Assembly: GCA_027257055.1 (NCBI GenBank)
Contig: JAPVLO010000044.1
Coordinates: forward strand, 4,774,001-4,838,000
DNA: 64,000 nt
Source: Cephalopachus bancanus
Taxonomy: Eukaryota > Chordata > Mammalia > Primates > Tarsiidae
Direction: 5' to 3'
Position 1 is the first letter of the stretch. Every line of letters begins with the position of its first letter. Below the pieces are notes generated by a model. The model searched no databases. It saw only the letters and a program-made list of their open reading frames with translations, and was not told the DNA's origin. The position numbers were made by a program, and so were the translations under genes. Of the stretch, positions 22,996 to 33,266 are shown piece by piece.

Positions 22996-23354
22996 TATCT
23001 TATCTTCTTCCTTTATCTGATAGCTAATGTTTATGTAGCTCTTTACATTTATTAATCTATTTGGTCCTCATAAGAAACCACAGGTTTGCTCCAAGCTCTT
23101 GCCCCCTTGGGATGCTTCCCCCACTGTAGCACACTCTGCCCCAGACCTTCCTCCAATCTCCTGAGATCAAAAGACATGGGCCAGAGCTCTTTGATGGTCA
23201 CTAATAGGTATCCGTTTTCTCATTCACCAAATGGAGCAGATGCCCTCTCCCTTGGAATGATCATGCGGCTTAAATATTGGTTAACGTTCAACCACTGGCT
23301 CACTGAAAAATTCCTTGGTTTGTAGCATTTATGCATCTCTATGGTGTAAATATT

Positions 23355-23469
23355 CCCACCATGGTAGATTACTTTCTTTCTTTCTTTCTTTCTGAAAGCA
23401 GAATTTATTGAGAGGACAGAAAAGTTCCCACAGTGAGAAGGGACCCGAAGGGGTTGCCCACCATGGTGG
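23355..23469 (-). mobile_element. small retroposed LTR R-region fragment (copy 2) with 13-bp target duplication
   Basis: The same 62-base core as at 5851-5912 lies at 23398-23459, with 57 of 62 bases identical. On the - strand its AATAAA is followed about ten bases later by an A-rich tail in (AAAG)n form, seen as (CTTT)n at 23371-23393. It is flanked by CCCACCATGGTAG (23355-23367) and CCCACCATGGTGG (23457-23469). Start and end points of the core agree with copy 1, so this is not random truncation of a longer element. No viral coding sequence is present. Confidence 0.75.
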
Positions 23470-23894
23470 GTTTCAGGCTACGAACATGAAGTCACTGAAT
23501 GCAAAGTTGGGAAGAGATTTACAGTAACAAATCATTCCATGGAATTTCCCCATACAAATACAGTAGCTATAAATAACCTCAAGGAGCACAGATGATTGTA
23601 GAATTAGGAAGTGATGAGTTTTGAGTATTATTACCGTTGTCTTTAAGGTATCTTAGTTAGATTTATGTAATCTAATTTTGAATATTGGCTGTTTAACAAC
23701 TAACTTGCAAAGTTCCTGAGAATTTAACAGTGGGCTCTCACCACCTAGGCCCAGCACACCACTGCTCAAGGGTTAATGCATATGATTCCAGTTTTTGTGT
23801 GTAGCTGTGGCTATTTGTAGTTACAGATTCAAGACAGAGAGTCAGGGCAATGACCTCAACACCCTGAAACATGAGATGTCTCATTTGTCTGTAG

Positions 23895-24050
23895 GTTGGC
23901 ACCCAACCCAGTGGACGACGCAGGGCTGCTCTCCTTCGCCACGTTTTCCTGGCTTACGCCCGTGATGCTTAGAGGCTATAAGCGCACACTGACTGTGGAC
24001 ACTCTGCCCCCACTGTCGCCATACGACTCATCTGACACTAATGCCAAAAG
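23895..24050 (+). CDS. ABCC12: ABCC12 coding exon 2
   Basis: 156 bp, residues 40-91, phase 2 in and out, GTAG acceptor and GTATCA donor. It encodes the conserved segment LLSFATFSWLTPVM that precedes the first membrane helix in short ABCC proteins. It is followed by the LPPLSPYDSSDTNAKR region. Confidence 0.95.
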
Positions 24051-25439
24051 GTATCAGAATTTACTTGGATCACCTTGGGAGAGGAGTCCATGCTAGGAAG
24101 GGTTCCTGTAAACCCTTCTGTGTGCTTCCCAATGTGGAAGTTGACACCCATGGGTGCTGGGGACCCTTCTTGGCGACTGCTCTCTGAGAACTGGGCTGGA
24201 CTGCCTGAATTTCTTGGTCCAGTTTCCAGAGGGGTGAGGATTGGGCGGAGATGGTGAGGAGAGAGGACTGATTTGTAGGAGCACTACATCAGAACAAAGA
24301 CGACCGAGATCTCACTTTGCCCAGTGTTGGTCAGACTCCATGTGGGCTGCTGCATGAAGCTTTAGGGATTGTGTTTTGTTTCACTTTAAAAATTGCTATT
24401 GGACTTTTATATTGCAAGATATATTTAGGTTGATCCAAAGGAGACTGCCAATATTTGACAAAATTTTGACTTGTCTGCATGTAAATGTCATTGGTCTAAT
24501 CTAATTCATATTCATTATAAAAATATTAAAGCAACAGAAGTTTAAGCAGTGGAAGTTTCTCTCCCATACTCCCACTCCACTCTCTAGAGGTAAGCACTGT
24601 TAAAATGTCAGCATGGCTCTGTCCAGAATTTTTCTACTCTGATTAAATATACCCTGAGCTACCATCTTCAACAGATCAATACCTCTACTTTTTCCTTCCC
24701 ATTCACAGGCCAGGTTTTTAAAATTTAAACATAAAATAAAGCATACTGTATAATTGTGAATCACTTTGCACTTTTAAGTTGAGTTTATAAAGACTTTCCT
24801 GTGTCAGCCAAATACATCAACCCTTTCTTTCTTTCTACCAGATGCATTGAACTCTGTAGTTCTGATGATCATGATGTCCTAAAAAATGGGGAACCTCTGG
24901 GAGTGTTAGCCTTGTAATTGCTGCTAGGCCTGTACTTCTCCTCACCTGTGCCTTGAAGAAATCTCAAGTAGTGGTAAATCCCAACATCTATAATCTGGAG
25001 GAAGTTACCAGGGAGCACTGAGGGAAAGAGGCTAGACCAGTGTCCATGGCATAACAGGTTTTCCTTCTACCTCTCTAAGCCAGGACTCCTCCATCCATTT
25101 TCAATGTTTCTGTCCATTTGTCAAGTATCAACTTAGATATTCTTCTCTTCCATGCTATATTCTGTTTCAGATCTCCATTCTGAAGGCTTACACACCGAAC
25201 ACATGTTGACTATCTCAATAACATGTTTATCTCCAGTCCATGCCTCCCTTTCTGACTCTGAATCCATGTGCCCAGCATCTGACTGGACAGCTGCATTTGA
25301 ATGCTGTACAATCGTCTTCTATCTAAAGCTGCACCTGGCCTTCATCCTCTGCTTCCACCTGACACTATTCTTTTTCCTGTCTCTGTTTCTGTAAAATCCA
25401 TTCACACAGTTGGTCAAGCCAAGACACTGGGATCTGTTC

Positions 25440-25725
25440 TTGATCTCGTTTGTCCTTTCCTCCTGCATCTAATTCTTCAGTAAGTCCTGTTGTCACTTTC
25501 AGTCCACTTTCCTTTAAATCCACTGCCACCTCTCACCTGGATGCTGACAATCTCCGACTGTGTTCTCTTGCTTTTTACTTTGCTCCCTCCATAATCCATC
25601 ACTCTCACAGCAGCCAATTAATCTTTGATATAAGCAAAATGATCTTGTCACATCAGCTTGATGACCTGCAATGGCTTCCTTTACACTTGGAATGAATCCT
25701 GAACTCCTTCCTGAGGCCCGGGAGG
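25440..25725 (-). repeat. L2 LINE fragment
   Basis: Reversed L2-like sequence with 'acctgcaatggcttcctttacacttggaatgaatcctgaactcctt' style text and 'gccctgcctcacc' near its end. Old and diverged. Confidence 0.6.
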
Positions 25726-25866
25726 CCCTGCCTCACCTTCGGTGTCTTGTCAGTGCCTCCCCTTTGTGCACCACACTCCTATCACTCTGGGTGTTTTCCA
25801 GATCTTTGAAATGAACAAAGTCTTCAACACCCCGGAGAAGACTTTCTCTGTTGCCCCTGTCTTCTT

Positions 25867-26169
25867 CTTCTTCTTTCTTTTTTTTGAGTTGAAATCTCAC
25901 TCTGTCACTCAGGCTGGAGTGTAGTGGCAAACTCACGGCCACTGCAGCCTCGACCTGCTGGGCTCAGGCGATCGTTCTGCTTCAGCCTTCCAAGTAGCTG
26001 GAACTATAGGCGCGTGCCACCACACTTGGCCAATTTTTTTGATTTATTGTAGAGACGAGGTCTTGCCAAGTTGTCCAGGCTGGTCTTGAACCCCTGGGCT
26101 CAGGCAATTCTCTTGCCTCTGCCTCTCAAAGTGCTAGGATTATATAGGTGTGAGCCAACGCATCCAGCA
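25867..26169 (-). mobile_element. Alu SINE, AluJ-derived, antisense
   Basis: Full-length reversed Alu with the same GATTTATTGTAGAGACGAG linker as the Alu at 281-578. Imperfect target duplication TGCCCCTGTCTTCTT (25852-25866) and TGCCCTTGTCTTCTT (26170-26184). Confidence 0.92.
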
Positions 26170-26472
26170 TGCCCTTGTCTTCTTGTCAGAGCTGATATCG
26201 TGGCAGAGGTGGGCAGTAGGAAGAGTAGGAATGAAAGCCTGGCAAGTGCTCAAGTGCCATATTGTCATACCAGCTTGTGTCTAGGCATTGCCCTTTGCCC
26301 CTTCCAAATCCCACCTGCCCAGGAAAAGAAGAAAGGAGAGCCAATGCTGGGAGGTACCACTGCCAGAGAGGAGGACTGTGCTGAACAATCTCACAAAGGT
26401 TTGTCTACCAGGGCAACTTCAAACAGCAGCAAAGTGCCAATATTCTTTTCTCTTCCTGTTCTTTCATCATAG

Positions 26473-26620
26473 ATTTCAAGTCCTTTGGGATGAAGAGATA
26501 GAAAGTGTGGGTCCTGAGAAGGCCTCTCTGGGCCGCGTGGTCTGGAAATTCCAGAGGACACGCGTTTTGATGGATATCGTGGCCAACATCCTGTGCATCA
26601 TCATGGCAGCCACAGGGCCG
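26473..26620 (+). CDS. ABCC12: ABCC12 coding exon 3 (first membrane helix)
   Basis: 148 bp, residues 92-141, phase 2 in and phase 0 out, GTGAGT donor. VVWKFQRTRVLMDIVANILC leads into the first transmembrane helix of TMD1. Confidence 0.95.
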
Positions 26621-26908
26621 GTGAGTGAGGGAGCCCTTCTTATGCCTTGTCTCCGAGGTCCCCAGCTTGGCAAAGAATGTCATTAGTTACTTTCTCTACG
26701 AGCTGGTGGGTTTAGTGCATTGTCATTATCTTTGTGCTCCTTGGGGGCGAATTTTCATAAAGCTAATCCTTGTCAAGCACAGCAGCAGCCACTGAAATTA
26801 ATTAAAAAGTTTGCCTCATAAAGTCAGCTTGCTGACATTATCGGAGGCCTCTTATACCAATGTCAACCCCCAGTGGCCCTCTCCTCTCCCCACTTCGCTG
26901 TTTTACAG

Positions 26909-27142
26909 ACAGTTCTCATTCACCAAATCCTCCAGCATGCCGAGAACACCTCCAGCAAAGTCTGGGTTGGCATAAGCCTGTGTGTAGCCCTTTTTGCCAC
27001 TGAGTTTACCAAAGTCCTCTTCTGGGCCCTTGCCTGGGCCATCAATTACCGCACGGCAATCCGGTTGAAGGTGGCCCTCTCCACTCTGGTTTTTGAAAAG
27101 CTGGCGTCCTTCAAGACATTGACACACATCTCTGTTGGTGAG
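26909..27142 (+). CDS. ABCC12: ABCC12 coding exon 4 (TMD1)
   Basis: 234 bp, residues 142-219, phase 0 both sides, ACAG acceptor and GTAAGC donor. It encodes the loop after helix 1, the hydrophobic helix around VGISLCVALFATEFTKVL, and the conserved NYRTAIRLKVALSTLVFEK segment that runs to the first intracellular loop. Confidence 0.95.
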
Positions 27143-27437
27143 GTAAGCTGGTCCAGAAGGAGTTTAATGTCAGAAAATCAGTCCTGGGTGTTCTGAATAC
27201 GTGTAAGACGTGCTTCCTGGATGTAGCACCTGCCTCCCTTTTGCTTCTCTATGTCGTGACTTCAGGGGTGACTTCATCCAATCCCTTTAATGGCCAATGA
27301 GGACACTGAGACAGTATAGAAAACATCATAGACATTTAATAAAAATTGGCTGATTGATAGAGCTAATCATTTTAATTGTGTAGAATCTGAGGTGCCAAAG
27401 CCACAATAAAGGCCATGCCTGTTGGACTTTAGAATTG

Positions 27438-27443
<6 letters not shown>

Positions 27444-27485
<42 letters not shown>
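27444..27485 (+). repeat. (AT)n microsatellite
   Basis: About 21 uninterrupted AT units adjoining the A-rich end of a reversed L1 fragment, from whose tail it probably grew. Confidence 0.95.
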
Positions 27486-27486
<1 letters not shown>

Positions 27487-27490
<4 letters not shown>

Positions 27491-27670
27491 AAAGATGTGG
27501 GGTACAATTCAGGATTAGGTATACATGTGGACATCATTGTGCAGGTAAAATTGGGTCTCCCTTTGGTCTCCACTTTGCCTGGTTTGAGATCAGGTACCCT
27601 TATTGATGTTATGTGCCCCTCACCCTTCCCAGCAGTATCCCGCTACTGCCATTTTCTTAAGCCCGTAATC
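27487..27670 (-). mobile_element. L1 3'-end fragment (copy A)
   Basis: Reversed copy of the element also present at 40757-40977. Both share GGGTACAATTCAG, ATTAGGTATACA and the long string through GGTTTGAGATCAGGTACCC. The tail end is at the left, merged into the (AT)n run. Confidence 0.65.
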
Positions 27671-28540
27671 CTTAGCAATAAAATCCTTACCACTTATTAA
27701 AAAAAATTTCTCTAATCAAGGGAACCCCAGGTGGCGTGAAGTAAGATAAAAGACTTGCTTCTTTTTTAAAGTTGCCCTTTTAGTAAGTCCAAAGCATCCA
27801 ATTATGATTAGATTCAGTTGCATTATGGCAAACCCCAAATAACAGTGGGTTAAACAAAATGAATTCATTTCACTCTATGTGAAAGGAGTCTGAAAGCAGG
27901 CAACCCAGGGCAGGCAACAGGGGCTTCCAGATTCTTCTACCTTTCTTCATTGCTGTCCTCACACATGGCGCCCATAAGGGCTCAAAGTGGATGCCAGAGA
28001 TCCAGCAATCCCAACCACAACCCAGACAGCTGGTAGGAGGAAGGAGAGAAGAATAAAAGGGGTGTGCCTTCCAGGTCAAGTTGGCTCCCTTTAAGCATTC
28101 ATCCCAAAAGTCCCATTCAACACTCTGACTTACATCTCACTGCCCTTCACATGGTCACATGACCACGCTCCTTCCACAGAGGAGGCTGGGAAATGTAGCG
28201 GGACCCTTTGCTGCCCCGAATAAAGCAAGGTTGTGTTCATAAGGAAGACGGGATGATTAGACACAGGGTAGGCAGCCAGCAGTCTCTCTAGTTTCTAGAG
28301 AGTCGTATTAAGTCTTTCCTCATTGAGATTCTCGTCCTGAAAGACTGACTTCTCCAAAGTCGCACTAGAACGAGACCCCCAAAACTCATCATGGTGGCCC
28401 CCGATGACCTTTTTCCCCTTTAAGGTCGTTCTTCTCGTCTATCCTTAGACCCCTTCAGCCATGCTGAAAGCCTTGAGGAAGTGCTCAGGAGATGTTCGAG
28501 TGTCTCTTCCAAAGCCTGAACCCATGTGCTGTCTTTCCAG

Positions 28541-28714
28541 GTGCTCAACATACTGTCAAACGATAGCTATTCCTTGTTCGAAGCCGCCTTGTTTTGTCCC
28601 TTGCCAGCCACCATCCCGATCCTAATGGTCGTTTGCGCGGTGTACGCCTTTTTCATTCTGGGACCCACAGCTCTCATCGGGATATTGGTGTATGTCGTCT
28701 TCATTCCCATCCAG
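28541..28714 (+). CDS. ABCC12: ABCC12 coding exon 5 (TMD1)
   Basis: 174 bp, residues 220-277, phase 0 both sides, CCAG acceptor and GTAACG donor. It encodes VLNILSNDSYSLFEAALF, then two hydrophobic helices joined by LGPTAL. It is unusually rich in CpG. Confidence 0.95.
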
Positions 28715-29166
28715 GTAACGGCAGGCCCCTGCCCTTGCAACGGCTCTCCACTTGCATGGCACACACGCTTTCACCGAGAGGGATGGAGGGCTTCGTTCCC
28801 GGCGTGTGGACCCGAAGCCCGCGTCCCCTCGGCGCTCAGAGGCGAGCTTCCTCTGGCTGGCACAGCAGCTTTTTTTCAGAACTCGCATTTGAATGCTCTG
28901 GGAAGGCGCGTGTGCTCCCTCCGCGTGCTCGAGTCCCGAGCGCTCCCCTTGCGCCCTGCAGTTCGCGCGCTTCTATCCCCTGCCCGATCCCCAGTGGTGT
29001 CCCCCAAACCCGGCTTCTGCCGCCAGTGGAGGGGAGGACTCGCTGAGACTCCCAAGGCCGCTTCCCTGGGAACTCTTCCTGGCGCTTAGACTCCCACTCC
29101 TCGATTTTGAGGCCGTTTGCAACTCAGCAATTCTCTCCGAACACAGTGTTTGTGCCTTGCTTTCAG

Positions 29167-29314
29167 ATGTTTATGGCTAAGCTCAATTCGGCTTTCCGAA
29201 GATCAGCAATTTCTCTGACCGACAAGCGGGTTCAGACAATGAACGAGTTTCTGACCTGCATCAAGCTGATTAAAATGTATGCCTGGGAGAAATCTTTCAC
29301 CAACGCCGTTCGAG
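29167..29314 (+). CDS. ABCC12: ABCC12 coding exon 6 (intracellular loop)
   Basis: 148 bp, residues 278 to 326 plus one base, phase 0 in, phase 1 out, TCAG acceptor and GTAGGA donor. It encodes a helical segment with RRSAISLTDKRVQTMNEFLT and IKLIKMYAWEKSF, the coupling region that contacts the nucleotide-binding domains in ABCC exporters. Confidence 0.95.
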
Positions 29315-30089
29315 GTAGGACGAGAGCAGCTGCTTAAAGAGCCACTTACCCTGTAGAATGTGCTTTTCTAAGGGGTTCTGAAGCTTTTCAGGGCCAGGCT
29401 TTCCAGAAGGAGGCTGAAGGGACCCCCTGAGCGGCTCTGCAGGTTAAGAGATTTTTCAAAGGATTATGAAGGTTTTATAATAGACCCAGGCATCTGTTCT
29501 GGTGAACCCAAGGGTGAGTGACATATGGTTTCCCTTTACTGGGGTATGTGGATCCTGGTACTGACCAGTTACCCTTTACAGAAATAATCCACGAAAATGC
29601 AAGCAGGAGTAAAAGCTGTCTCGTGCTATTTCTTTGACTTAGAAGACATCTACACGCATAACACGCACACCTCAGGCCTGCACACATCCCCTCTTCACTG
29701 GCATTTGGGTTGCCCACTGGTCTCTACTTTGCTCAGGCATATACATAACAAGGATGCATATGCAATTTTTTCAAAAGCTGATATTGAAACTATTTCAATC
29801 AAATATAAATGCAAATCTAATTGCAGGGACATTTACATAATTGCCGACATAGACTCAGGTGGTTCGCCGGTTAATGATCTGAACCACTGTTACAATTGAC
29901 TCTCTGGATCTACAATTACACTTTTGCACCAGCATGTAATTGGGCTGAAGCTGTGTGTCTGCACGTTAGGGAGGGGCTTTAGAAAACCTTCTGAGCTTGC
30001 CAAAGGAAGTGCCCCGGTTGGGACACTGGCAGCCCTGTGGGGCCCTTTTTGAGGACCCAGAAACACTTCCTCACACTCTGAACTCATTT

Positions 30090-30195
30090 CAATACTACTT
30101 AATTTGATTTAATTAAATTGGATTCCATTTGACTTAATTCAATTTAATCCAACTCAATGTAACTCAAGTCAATTTAATTAAATAAATATAGACTA
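30090..30195. repeat. degenerate AT-rich tandem repeat
   Basis: About 100 bases of imperfect units near TCAATTTAAT, with units on both strands, so the stretch can also fold on itself. Confidence 0.6.
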
Positions 30196-30459
30196 AATTC
30201 CTACTATGTGCAAGGGCATGGAAGCTACACAAGTGATCAGGAAAAAGGATTCAGTTTTTAAGATTAAGGGAGGATGGGATAACTAAGCTCAAAAATAGCC
30301 CTAAGTTTGCTGGCTCTACCTTCAGAATATATCCGGAATCCATCTGCTTCTCTCCACTCCACTGCCATCCCAGTCCAAGCCAATATCCTTTCTCTCCTGG
30401 ACTATGGCAGTAACGTCTAGGCTCTCTCTTTGCTTTGCTCCTCCCTCCTGAAATCATTA

Positions 30460-31030
30460 TGCACTCAGTAGTCAGAGTGACCTTTTAAAATGTCAATCAG
30501 ATCCTGTTCCTCCCAAGCTGGAAGATCTTTGTAGTGGTTTCTTATCGCACTTAGATTTTTAATCTTAGATCTTTTGAATGAAATCCACGTTCCTTCATAT
30601 GGCCTATTAGGTCCAATGTGATTTGACTCCTGGCACCCTCTCTGACTTCATTACATTTTTACCCTAACTTTTGGTAACTCTGTTCTAGCCATGTGACCCT
30701 TTTGTCTGTTTCTAGACCCATATGCCATGCTTGTTCATACTTTAGGATTTTTGCACTTGCTGTTTCCTTTGCCTGGAATGCTCTTCTGCCCGATGTTTAT
30801 GGTGACTTTGTCATGATGCTAGGTCTCTTCTCAATGTCCAAAGAGTCCTTCTGGACTGTAGTCCCCAGCATGTCTACCACCTACCTCTCATCACTTCACC
30901 CTGTTCATTTCTTTCCTATCACCCTACACAGTTTGTAACTATTTAACTGTTTATTCTTTACAGTCTCTCTCCTCCCCTGTTCGCTCCTTCCCCAGCAATA
31001 GGCACAGCACCTGGCATATACATAGTACAC
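30460..31030 (-). repeat. L2 LINE 3' region
   Basis: Reversed L2-like text: 'tgacttcattacatttttac' region, 'atttttgcacttgctgtttcctttgcctggaatgctctt', and the ending 'gcacagcacctggcatatacatagta'. This is one of the clearest L2 copies in the window. Confidence 0.75.
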
Positions 31031-32256
31031 ATCACATCAAAATTGGCTGAGTGAGTGAACATACAAATTCATTATTCTGTAGGGTGAAATGGGGAAAGCG
31101 CCACAAGAGAAACTGAGAGATGTTCCACAGGGAGCACACGGGGCTGGAGAGATGGAGAGATGGAGAGAGCCTTCCTGGCCAATAGGACAGGAAGAATTGG
31201 GACACACAGAGAGCTGGGGAAGCCCTCTGGGTAGGAGCAAAGGCCTGGAGGTGATGATGAGAGCATACACTTGGGGAGAAGGGGGTTGGGTGATCTTTAG
31301 GTGAAGGACAAATGAATAGCAGAGCTTTAGATCCCAGGAGAAGTGGGCTCCAATTCTGTCTCAGACTTTTCAGAGGCAAGTTATTAAACCTGCAAAGACA
31401 GTTTGCTCTGCTGTCAGAAGGGCATAATAATAGCTTCCCATCACACAGTGGTGAGAACGAGCTAATGAGATAGCACCTGTGAAGTGTTCAGCAGAGCACC
31501 TGGGCAGTAAGCACTAGCAAGAACAGCTATGCTGTCCTGTTGCCTGTGTGAAAGGGTTTTTGCAGTTGAGGCTGGAATTGGGGTTGAGGACTGTAAACAC
31601 CAGGGAGAGAGGCTTGACTTTAATTTGTGAGCAGTGCAGAGCCGTGGACATCTTCCAGACTTATGAAAGGGAGAAATGCTCTTGAATTTTTGTGGCTATT
31701 CTTGGGACCCCGGGCTGGGACACCAATCTGGCAATCTTCAACCCAGTATATATGCTTTTGTTTGTCCCCTACAGCACAGTATTTAAAAACATTTTTTGTC
31801 AATTAGTTTCTGACATTTAAAAGTAGAGAGTTGTCTCACAAAAATCTGACTCTCAGACTTGAGTGTTGCAGTCATATAACACTAGGCTCCCTTGCACTGA
31901 GAAGTGGCTAGCTGCCCCTCTTGTTGAGGGACTTGCTACACACCACATCACCCTCTGATCTTACTTTCTGCCGACTCCCTTCATTGACAGCACTTTCCTG
32001 GCCCCTGCAGCCCTCTGAGTTTATGACTTCTGACACACAGAGTGTCAGAGCTGGAAGGGACCTTGGAAGCCATCCGGTTAGGAAACTGACATATACACAC
32101 GGGGTTTGTGCTGGGGTCTTTATCTGCCTCCTCTCATTTAAACTCACAACAGGAGTCATGAACACCCATTTGGAGAAGGACATGGGTAATACATGTCCTA
32201 ATGCGTGTGCTTGACAGGCAAAATTAGACCACCTTGGTTGGTTTTCTGTTTTGCAG

Positions 32257-32405
32257 ATATAAGACAGAGGGAAAGAAAATTACTGGAAAAGGCTGGATTT
32301 GTCCAAAGTGGAAACTCAGCCCTGGCCCCCATCGTGTCCACCATAGCCATTGTGCTGACATTCTCCTGCCACATCCTCCTGAGACGCAAGCTCACCGCCT
32401 CTGTG
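32257..32405 (+). CDS. ABCC12: ABCC12 coding exon 7 (TMD1 helix)
   Basis: 149 bp, residues 327-376, phase 1 in and 0 out, GCAG acceptor and GTAAGA donor. It encodes DIRQRERKLLEKAGFVQSGN and then a helix, ALAPIVSTIAIVLTFSC, of TMD1. Confidence 0.95.
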
Positions 32406-32764
32406 GTAAGAGCCATCTCTAGATCTGGCCTCTTTTGCACCCTGACCATCCTGGCAAGTCCCAGGTAGGAAGCCCCTCCTTACCTTTGCTCTGCACTGGT
32501 ATCAGAACACCTATCAGCAGTACAAATGATGCCAGAATTCAACCCCAGCTTTTTAAACAGGTACTTGGGCTGACAGGAGGTCCAGGAAGGTGCAGCAGTT
32601 TTCTTACTGGGTCCATGGCAGGGCAGGGTAATAGTTAACGTTGGAATGCAATTTTACATTCAGGAAAAATCTGAAACCAAGCAAGTACTTGGCTGTTTTA
32701 TCCAGAGTTTGGGAAAATGCTCTTGGTGGGAGAAGTTGTAGATAGGAAAGGCAGTGGTGTTGGT

Positions 32765-32900
32765 CTCAGAAGCTAGGCTTAGAAACCAGGTCTGCCTTGT
32801 TTAAATCCTGCTCTACTACATCCTAGCTATGACTTATGGCAAATCCTTGAGCCTCTCTTGCCTTTGTTGTGTTATCTGTAAATGGGATAATAATCCCTAT
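32765..32900 (+). repeat. MIR-like SINE fragment
   Basis: Forward MIR text with 'aaatcctgctctactacatcctagctatgact' followed by 'aaatccttgagcctctcttgcc' and 'gtaaatgggataataat'. Old. Confidence 0.6.
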
Positions 32901-33153
32901 CAGTGCAGTTGTGACATCTGAATGACTTATTTTGTATAAAGCATGAGGAACCATCCTGAGCTCTGATTCCCACCTGGCCTGGCAAATGAGTGAGAACTGG
33001 GATGAATGTGAGATGTTCATGTTTATTACAAGGGGGCCTGTACATCCAGAGGTAAGGAAACATTGAGCTAGAGAGGAAATGGTGTCTGGCTTAAATAAAG
33101 AAAAAGACAGCAAAGATATTAAGCCAAGTAGTTGTAGGAAAGTCAATGAAGGT

Positions 33154-33266
33154 GAGAAAGAGAGGAGAGGAGAGCAAAGAAGAAGAGAGGAGAGGAGAGG
33201 GAGAAGAGAGGAGGAGGACAGGAGGAAGAGGAGGAGAAGAGAAGAAGAGAAGAGAGAGAAAGGAAA
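33154..33266 (+). repeat. polypurine (GA/GGA)n tract
   Basis: About 113 bases almost wholly G and A on the + strand (a few other bases), in AGGAGAGG and GAAGAGG units. Long open frames on both strands through it reflect composition only. Confidence 0.9.

Larger units (their letters stand above)
20624..23894 (+). other. ABCC12: ABCC12 intron 1
   Basis: Holds a reversed MIR (20887-21000), an MLT1-like LTR (21005-21430), a forward MIR (about 21830-22110), a long polypyrimidine tract (22690-22995) and the second small LTR-R insertion (23355-23469). No gene is seen. Confidence 0.8.
24051..26472 (+). other. ABCC12: ABCC12 intron 2
   Basis: Contains an L2-like stretch (25440-25725) and an antisense Alu (25867-26169). 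The remainder is not recognised. No gene is seen. Confidence 0.75.
27143..28540 (+). other. ABCC12: ABCC12 intron 4
   Basis: Contains a pure (AT)n microsatellite at 27444-27485, an L1 3'-end fragment at 27487-27670 and an unassigned old repeat around 27795-28200. Confidence 0.75.
28541..29330. other. CpG-rich block over ABCC12 exons 5-6
   Basis: I count about 32 CpG dinucleotides in the roughly 370 bases of intron at 28735-29110, with more in both flanking exons, while the surrounding tens of kilobases are CpG-poor. It has the density of a small CpG island but lies inside the gene. Confidence 0.7.
29315..32256 (+). other. ABCC12: ABCC12 intron 6
   Basis: Contains an AT-rich degenerate repeat (30090-30195) and a long L2 stretch (about 30460-31030). 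No gene is recognised. Confidence 0.75.

Noticed and set aside
22537..23055. 172-residue open frame on the + strand
   Set aside because: It runs through the polypyrimidine tract, and its Ser/Phe/Leu/Pro content is a product of composition.
28526..29089. 187-residue open frame extending ABCC12 exon 5 into the intron
   Set aside because: The ABCC12 reading stops matching at the GTAACG donor (28714). The remaining open frame is best explained by the GC-rich composition, although intron retention is not excluded.
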